37,888 bases of DNA from Diphasiastrum complanatum. Its lineage: Eukaryota; Streptophyta; Lycopodiopsida; Lycopodiales; Lycopodiaceae. Position 1 is the first letter of the stretch. Every line of letters starts with the position of its first letter. The notes under the pieces are model-generated. The model did not search any database. It was not told the origin of the DNA and saw nothing but the letters and a program-made list of their open reading frames with translations. Made by a program: the position numbers and the translations under genes. The stretch spans positions 64,001 through 101,888 of the forward strand of contig MU831836.1 of the NCBI GenBank assembly GCA_029204225.1, written 5' to 3'. This document shows positions 31,915 through 37,888 of this stretch, piece by piece.

Positions 31915-33080
31915 TTCTAATGTTTCTTCCAACTTTTAGGTTTTGTCCTAAAGCACTTAGCACTCAACTTTTCTCTCAACAAATGATAGATAAAGAGATC
32001 TATGAAGATTTAGGACCCTAAAACACTTCTATCTTGAACCTAGATGGTTTCCAAAGCATAGAAAGGAAGATTGAAACACATGACAACACTTGCAACACAC
32101 TAAGAATGGATTACAAAATCAACAACACCCTGAACACACTCTTGCTTAAGCTCTCAAACTTTCCAGCAAGTGACCAAATCAAGTTATGGTGTGAAGAGTA
32201 CTTGCATTCTTAGAAAATACACCAAAACTAGGATGCCAAGATTACCTAGTAATGAACAAACTTGATCAAACATATTGATCAACACACTAAGATATTGATT
32301 CAAACTGTAAAACCACATGTAAACCACACTTCTAAAAGTTTATAAACTCCCGCAAGTGATAAATACAAGATTTAGAGGTGAATGAATGAGCACACTTAGT
32401 GAATCACAAAGACTAGCTTCACTATCTTGTCAAATCTTGGTGTTTAGATGTAGATCTAAGATCACTTCACATGAGAATGTTCCTCAACCTGTTTAAGAAC
32501 CTGAAAACACACTTGCATAATGGTTAACACCTTCAGCAAATGCTCCAATCAAATTACATAAGGAGAGTTACTTACATGCTCACAAAGTACACCAAAAATT
32601 ATGCCAAAATTGATGACAATCTTTTACAATATGTCTCTCACAATGGAGCTTACAATATGTTCACCCAAATAAGGGGATCTTTCATCCAAATGGGAGCTTT
32701 GCTCAGCCTTTAGGAGAATTACAACTCACTCAAAAAGAGCATTTGTCATCCACTTAAGGAGAAGTTTCATCCACTTAAGGAGAGTGTTCATCCATGAATG
32801 GAGATTGACAACAATAGGATTGAAAAGAACATTGTTAGTATTGAATATGCACAAGCCTCACAATCACAAATGATTAGGTGTTATGATCTGATCCAAAATA
32901 GTTTCTTTTCTCAGCCTCTGATCTTCATAAGACCTGAAATATGCTTTTGATCCACAAGTTCAACTCACAAAACAAAGGTTAGTAAGATTTGATCACAAAG
33001 CAATGCAAATCATGCTAGAACTTGATCAAACATCCAAATATCACCAAAATGGAATACTTACTGTAAATAGAAGCCAACCA
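31915..33080 (-). other. Copia untranslated leader
   Basis: About 1.17 kb lie between the PBS and the gag start of the minus-strand copia. No frame is supported. It is twice as long as the leader of the complete copia element, so part may be inserted sequence; CCACTTAAGGAGA-type short repeats occur near 32750-32800. Confidence 0.5.
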
Positions 33081-33092
33081 GCTCTGATACCA
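33081..33092 (-). promoter_or_regulatory. Primer binding site of minus-strand copia
   Basis: GCTCTGATACCA is the exact reverse complement of the canonical initiator-Met tRNA PBS and directly abuts the LTR. Confidence 0.93.
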
Positions 33093-33753
33093 TGTGAAAA
33101 ATACAGATCCTAAGTGGGATCTAAACTCCAAAGATCATTGAGCATTGAATGCTTGCACTCCAAACTACATAAGCTAGGAATTGGCAACACATTCTATGCT
33201 ACCTAGAATGCAAAGAACTTGATCAAAAAGCATTTATCACAAATGGAAACTTCCATAACATCAAGTGCGGCCCAAAATAGCATTATACAGTCCATAATAC
33301 ATCAGCCCTACACTTTTGGAAAGCACCTAAGATCATACACAATAGCTTGAAGACAATACACACAACAATGCTCTCAATGGAGGAAGAAACAATGACAATG
33401 ATATATTGATCTCAATGAAGCATACCAAAAGGTTTCTCCAACCTGTTCTCCACGACTTCCCTACTATTTATGGATGAGGAAGATGACCTCCTCTCTCCTC
33501 TCTCTAGAAGGTACTTGACCCTAGATATTCCCTATATAGGAAAAAAAGCTAAAAAAGGCTTATATGACCAAAATACATCAAAATGGTCTCATTTTGAAGG
33601 GTATGAAGTTTTACACTTCATCATACTGAAAAAATTACAGTAAATAAAAACATTGTGGCCTGGTTCACACGTGTGAAACCTCCAGAACCAAAACTATTTA
33701 CAATTTAGCAATTTAGGCCTCAAACTAGCTAGGAAATGTTGACAATTTTCACA
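33093..33753 (-). repeat. 5' LTR of minus-strand copia
   Basis: The plus strand runs from TGTGAAAAATAC to AATTTTCACA, giving TG...CA ends and a length of 661 bp. The ends resemble those of the complete copia LTRs (TGTGAAA.../...TTTCACA), as does internal TTGAGGCCAAA-type sequence near its start. A minus-strand TATA (TATATAGG) lies near 33531-33538, and a 14-bp G-box palindrome, TTCACACGTGTGAA, at 33664-33677 sits upstream of it. The partner 3' LTR is not seen; the left side is truncated. Confidence 0.8.
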
Positions 33754-33779
33754 CAATCTACTATCTGTTGGGACCAATG

Positions 33780-36527
33780 GCCTAATCAACTAACTCCAAG
33801 GTTAAGTTTGACAATGACAAATATCTTGTCAAAGACATCAAGAATCACTACAACGTGATTGCTACAGGATCTAGAGTCAACGGGAATCGACTCTACAAAT
33901 TGAATGCGAGATCTTTTGCTCAAGCTATGGTAAGCACTATTGATAGTCGAAGTGATCTTTGCATCAACGATTCGGTCATATTAATGCTCAAAGTAACAGA
34001 TTCTCAAAAGAGGGTAATCTAGTTACTAGATTGCCTGCTATTTCTTTTGAAGAAAAATCTCTGAAGGTTGCATTTCGAAAACAACATCGAGAGAGATTTC
34101 CCAAAAGTGGAGCAAGGAGAGCAAATGGCATCCTAGATATAGTCACAGTTATCTATGTGAAACCTATGCATACTAGATCTATTTAGTCGGCTACTATCAC
34201 TTTATTACCTTCATTGATGATTATAGCAGATGCATTTGAATTAATTCCATAAGAAAGAATCAGATGCTTTTGCTAAGTTCAGGAAATTCAAGCATTAGTT
34301 GAAAAGCAAACAGGATCTTGCATCAAGACTTTGAGATCTGATGGAGGTGGTGAGTATTTTTCGACAAATTTATTGATTTCTGCAAAGATCAAGGATCAAG
34401 AGGTAGACTACACACCCTTATTCACCACAACAAAATATAGTTGCAGAACGAAAGAATAGATCTATTGTTGAGATGGCCAGGGCGATGCTCAAAAGCAAGG
34501 GTCCGCCAAACACCTTTTAAGCAAAAGCTTGTAGCACAGCTACGCACCATCCTGAATTGGTGTCCTACAAAATTTGTGGAAGGTAAGACACCTTATGAAG
34601 CTGTTACTGTAAAGAAACCTAATATTTCTCATTTGAGAGTATTTGGTTGTGATGCTTAGCCCATATTCCTGATGAGAAATGAAGAAAATTGGATGCAAAA
34701 GCTATCAAGTGTATTTTCTTTGGATATGATGAGAAGGCCAAGGCATACAAGATGTATGACACAAATGCACAGAAGCTTGTGATTTCTAAGGATGCTACAT
34801 TTGATAAGATGGGCCAAGGTGAACAATCTGAAGTAATCACCGAACCTTTTGATGAGAGAGCGAAAGTACAGTTCAAGAAGAAAGCAGATTTTGATACGGA
34901 AAATCCACTAAACAAACGCAAGCCTGATGTTGAAATCCCCAAGAGAGTACCTAAATTGGTACTTATCAGTCATAGATGGTGCAAAGAAGGGAGAGACTCC
35001 CGAATCTAACGACCAGGGAGAGCTTAAAAGATCAAGCAGAAATTGAAAACCTCCTGCAAGATTAGAGATGAATCTAGCCTTTGTGTTGAAGGCTCAAGAA
35101 CCAAAAACTTTTCATAAAGCAAAGGAGCATGAGGAGTGGCATGAAGCTATGAAAACAAAAATGGAAGCTATATCAAAAAATAGGACGTGGAACCTAGTTG
35201 AGTTACCTGCTGGTCAGACGCCTATCACTTGCAAATGGATATACAAGATCAAACATGGAGCTGATGGGCAACTCAACAAGTACAAAGCACAATTGGTTGC
35301 AAGAGGATTTGAGCAACAAGAAGGTATTGATTTTGAAGAAACCTTCACACCCGTAGCTAAGATGGTAACTATATGTTCTGTCCCTGTTATTTCTGCTTTC
35401 TATGGTTGGAAGATCCAGCAAATGGATGTTAAATATGCTTTTCTTAATGGAGTGCTGGATGAAGAGGTGTACTTAGTACAACCTCAAGGATTTGTTGAGC
35501 CAGGGAGAGAGCATCTCGTTTGTAAGCTCAACCAAGCCATTTATGTTGAAGCAAGCACCACGAGCGTGGTACTTTTGCATTGATAAACACTTCAAGCAAA
35601 GGGAAATGGTAAAGAGTGATGTTGATCCTAATCTTTGCATTCTAAGGCAAGATTCGGATATAGTGTTCATTGTGTTGTACGTGGATGATTTGATTATCAC
35701 AAGAAGTGATGAGAGCTTAATTGATGAAATCAAATCAGATCTTTCCAATGCCTTTGACATGAGTGATTTAGGATTGATGCACTATTGTCTTGGCATTGAA
35801 GTACAACAAAAGAAGATGTGGTCTTTCTTATACAAAGCAAATATACGCGCGATTTGCTTTATAAGTTCATATGCAGGATTGTAAGCTTTGAGTACACCTA
35901 TGGATGTCAACACGAAGCTTACTGCATATGATGAATCTAAAAAGTGGATGCCTACTTGTATAGATAGTTGGTGGGTAGTTTGATTTATTTGACACACACA
36001 CGACCTGATATTTCTTATGTTGTTGGTGTTATTAGTCAATTTATGCAAGATCCTAGTAAAGCACACTAGAAGTCTACTAAACATATTCTCAGATGCATTC
36101 GATTGGTTTGAAGTATGATCAGCCTAAAGCACCAATATTGGTAGGTTATACAGATGCCGATTGGGCAGCTAATATTGATGACAGAAGATCTACCAGTGGT
36201 CATACATTCAGTTATGGTACAGTTGTAGTTTCATGGAGCAACAAAAAGCAACCTACAGTAGTCTTATCCTCAACGGCAGCTGAATATCGAGCACTCAACA
36301 ATGCTACACAAAGCGGTATGGTTACAAAGATTGCTTGTGGATTTAGATCAACCACTAGTAAATGTGACTACTATATCTTGCAACAATCAAAGCTGCATTC
36401 CCTTGCCAAAAATCCAGTTTTACATTCTCAAACCAAGCACATTGAAATACATTATCATTTGTCCGAGAGAAAATTCTTGCATAGAAATCTAACACATATT
36501 TCATCGGATCGATTATTTCCTCAGTGG
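33780..36527 (+). pseudogene. Ty1/copia pol relic without LTRs
   Basis: Order: protease end (GNRLYKLNARSF near 33893); integrase zinc finger (RFGHINAQS) and GKQHRERFPKSG-like block; integrase core decayed (TFIDDYSR-like, then PQQNIVAERKNRS with the Glu near 34440); connection (CIFFGYDEKAKAYKMYD); RT from 35068 (WHEAMKTKMEAISKNRTWNL, CKWIYKIKHGADGQLNKYKA, DVKYAFLNGVLDEEVYL, catalytic VLYVDDLIITRSD near 35675); RNase H (VGYTDADWAANIDDRRSTSG, SSTAAEYRALNNA, KNPVLHSQTKHIEIHYHLSE). At least five frameshifts or stops are present. Gag, PPT and both LTRs are absent. It begins next to the minus-strand copia LTR and ends directly against gypsy integrase sequence at about 36528. The lineage differs from the other copias here. 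Confidence 0.92.
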
Positions 36528-37033
36528 AATAAAGTAATGGAAACACATTTGGGATCAGAAGTTACCATCTGTCTTATGGGCATATAGAACTGTTGAAAAG
36601 ATTACAACTAGGCAGACTTCATACTATCTTGTGTATGGAATGCATCCCATACTACCAATAGAATTTTAAGTTCCGACATTTCGCATAATGAAAGCAAATG
36701 GATGAACACGATAGTCTCCGGGAGCGGATGATATCTTTGACGCAACTGGAGGAGGATCGACGTCTTTCATTAATCAAGACTGAACGAGTTTAGAATAAAA
36801 TAAAAGAAATTTTCGACCAATTCATTAAGAAAATAAAAATCAAACGAGGGGACTATGTGCTTCTGTATGATAACAGACATGTTGTTTCCTAGGAAAATTA
36901 CATAGCAGATGGATGGGACCATATAAAAGTCATAGAAATTTTTAACAATGGATCACTTCAGTTAGCCGATCTTCAAGGACATTTACTTGATACTCGAGTA
37001 AATGGCTCAAGGGTGAAGTGCTACTATGACTAA
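36528..37033 (+). pseudogene. Ty3/gypsy integrase, 3' part
   Basis: This continues the gypsy integrase that breaks off at 26415. WDQKLPSVLWAYRTVEKIT (about 36550-36606) and YYLVYGMHPILPIEF are the conserved post-core segment following the NGLTERANG helix. Further blocks are decayed (RMISL-like, RWMGPYK) and then FNNGSLQLADLQGHLLDTRV leads to the pol stop at 37031-37033. Stops and frameshifts occur near 36590, 36670 and 36890. Matching order and direction with the 5' part indicate one original element. Confidence 0.88.
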
Positions 37034-37121
37034 TTTCTGATGCTTTTTACATTTTATAGATAGTCGGTCATTCCAGAAAGATTATAATCAGAAGAATAAT
37101 TATTTCCTTGCTACAAAAAGA

Positions 37122-37220
37122 ATGACCTTAGAGCAAGTTAATGAAGAAAACGAAGCTCGAGCTAAGGCTATTTTTCATAGCAAGCCAGTCAGCAGAAAGC
37201 GACAGAGAGAATGTAAATAA
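37122..37220 (+). CDS. Short basic ORF after gypsy pol
   Basis: A 32-codon frame, ending SRKRQRECK, lies between the pol stop and the polypurine tract. The first half is acidic (EQVNEENEARAKA) and the end is strongly basic, like a nuclear localisation signal. At this length it may be chance; no family is recognised. Confidence 0.25.
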   Translation: MTLEQVNEENEARAKAIFHSKPVSRKRQRECK

Positions 37221-37245
37221 ATTGTTTGCAAGCCGCTGCACAGCT

Positions 37246-37256
37246 AAGGAAGGGGA
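37246..37256 (+). promoter_or_regulatory. Gypsy polypurine tract
   Basis: AAGGAAGGGGA followed by TA and then the TG of the 3' LTR. Confidence 0.8.
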
Positions 37257-37258
37257 TA

Positions 37259-37888
37259 TGTGGAGCCTCATGATCCCACATTATCCAGGTTATTGTTATA
37301 TATTGTAAAAAATTTCAATTCTAATACATGTGAATGTGCTATAGTGCCTAAATTCATGTAAAGGCCTATTTGCACTTTGTAAATTTCACATTTAGGTTAG
37401 AATTTGCGACGTTCTATAGAGACGCAGTAGTGGATCTCAACCGACATTTTGATGGTTGATAAATGACATTGAGGCCGGTGATTGTTCCTATAAGGTCGAC
37501 ACTTCATGCCATTGTACTTACGCATTTGCACAGATCTGAGTATCAATAGAGAGAGAAGAGCAAGTTTCTATAACTTGAGCATACTTTCCCTTTGTCATCT
37601 TTTTACAGCATTACTTCTTATCATTTGAGCGAATACACTCTATATGATCTGTAATCGTTTGTGATACTACTCTGTTTGCGTCACACATATTTCTCATGTT
37701 TTACTGAATTTCAGCTACTCTAACGCAGATTTTCATGCGTCACCAGCAAGCAACAATTCTGACGAATGTGTGTAGGGAATTAGTCGAAGCTGTTAAGCAT
37801 AAGCTTTAGCAAAACTTCTTTTAATTCTGAATGAGCTATGTGTTCAAATAATGAATTTGTTTGATGCTCTGTTCTGTTTGCTTCTTGC
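37259..37888 (+). repeat. Gypsy 3' LTR, running off the window
   Basis: It starts TGTGGAGCCTCATGATCCC after the PPT and contains no coding frame. At least 630 bp are present. Its end and target duplication lie outside the window, and the 5' LTR is not in the window. Confidence 0.7.

Overview
The window looks like nuclear DNA from a seed plant with a large, repeat-rich genome. A gymnosperm such as a conifer is my best guess, but this is inference. Support comes from dense nested Ty1/copia and Ty3/gypsy retrotransposons, a degenerate Penelope-like reverse transcriptase (a class known from conifers), long TC/GA microsatellites, short GT-AG introns and the absence of prokaryotic gene organisation. 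Almost everything recognisable is transposon-derived and mostly broken.

Layout. 1-1.5 kb: decayed Penelope-like reverse transcriptase ending near a (TC)n tract. 1.7-5.9 kb: two direct copies of an unknown ~600-bp repeat enclosing LTR-like sequence and a minus-strand copia fragment. 7.70-13.16 kb: a structurally complete copia element with two 649-bp LTRs, a perfect 5-bp target duplication, PBS and PPT. Its reverse transcriptase and most of its RNase H are replaced by about 0.86 kb of unrelated sequence carrying an open frame. 14.1-15.2 kb: a decayed CACTA transposase (DUF4218 part). 15.7-17.0 kb: two long microsatellites. 17.53-18.10 kb: a Harbinger/Tourist-like MITE. 18.6-20.0 kb: the only apparently intact host-type gene, with three exons, a TATA box, an N-terminal array of three near-identical 26-27 residue repeats and a C-terminal domain resembling the ADP-ribosyltransferase (PARP-like) fold. 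21.2-22.5 kb: a minus-strand copia deletion derivative.

23.0-26.4 kb and 36.5-37.9 kb: the two halves of one gypsy element, split inside integrase by about 10.1 kb of later DNA. That DNA holds a plus-strand copia RNase H remnant (28.4-28.9 kb), a minus-strand copia with its 5' LTR (29.2-33.75 kb), and a third copia pol relic without visible LTRs (33.8-36.5 kb).

The most interesting items are the three-exon ART-like gene, the copia element with the exchanged reverse transcriptase, and the nested integrase break. Gene models rest on reading frames and motifs seen by eye; no similarity search was possible.
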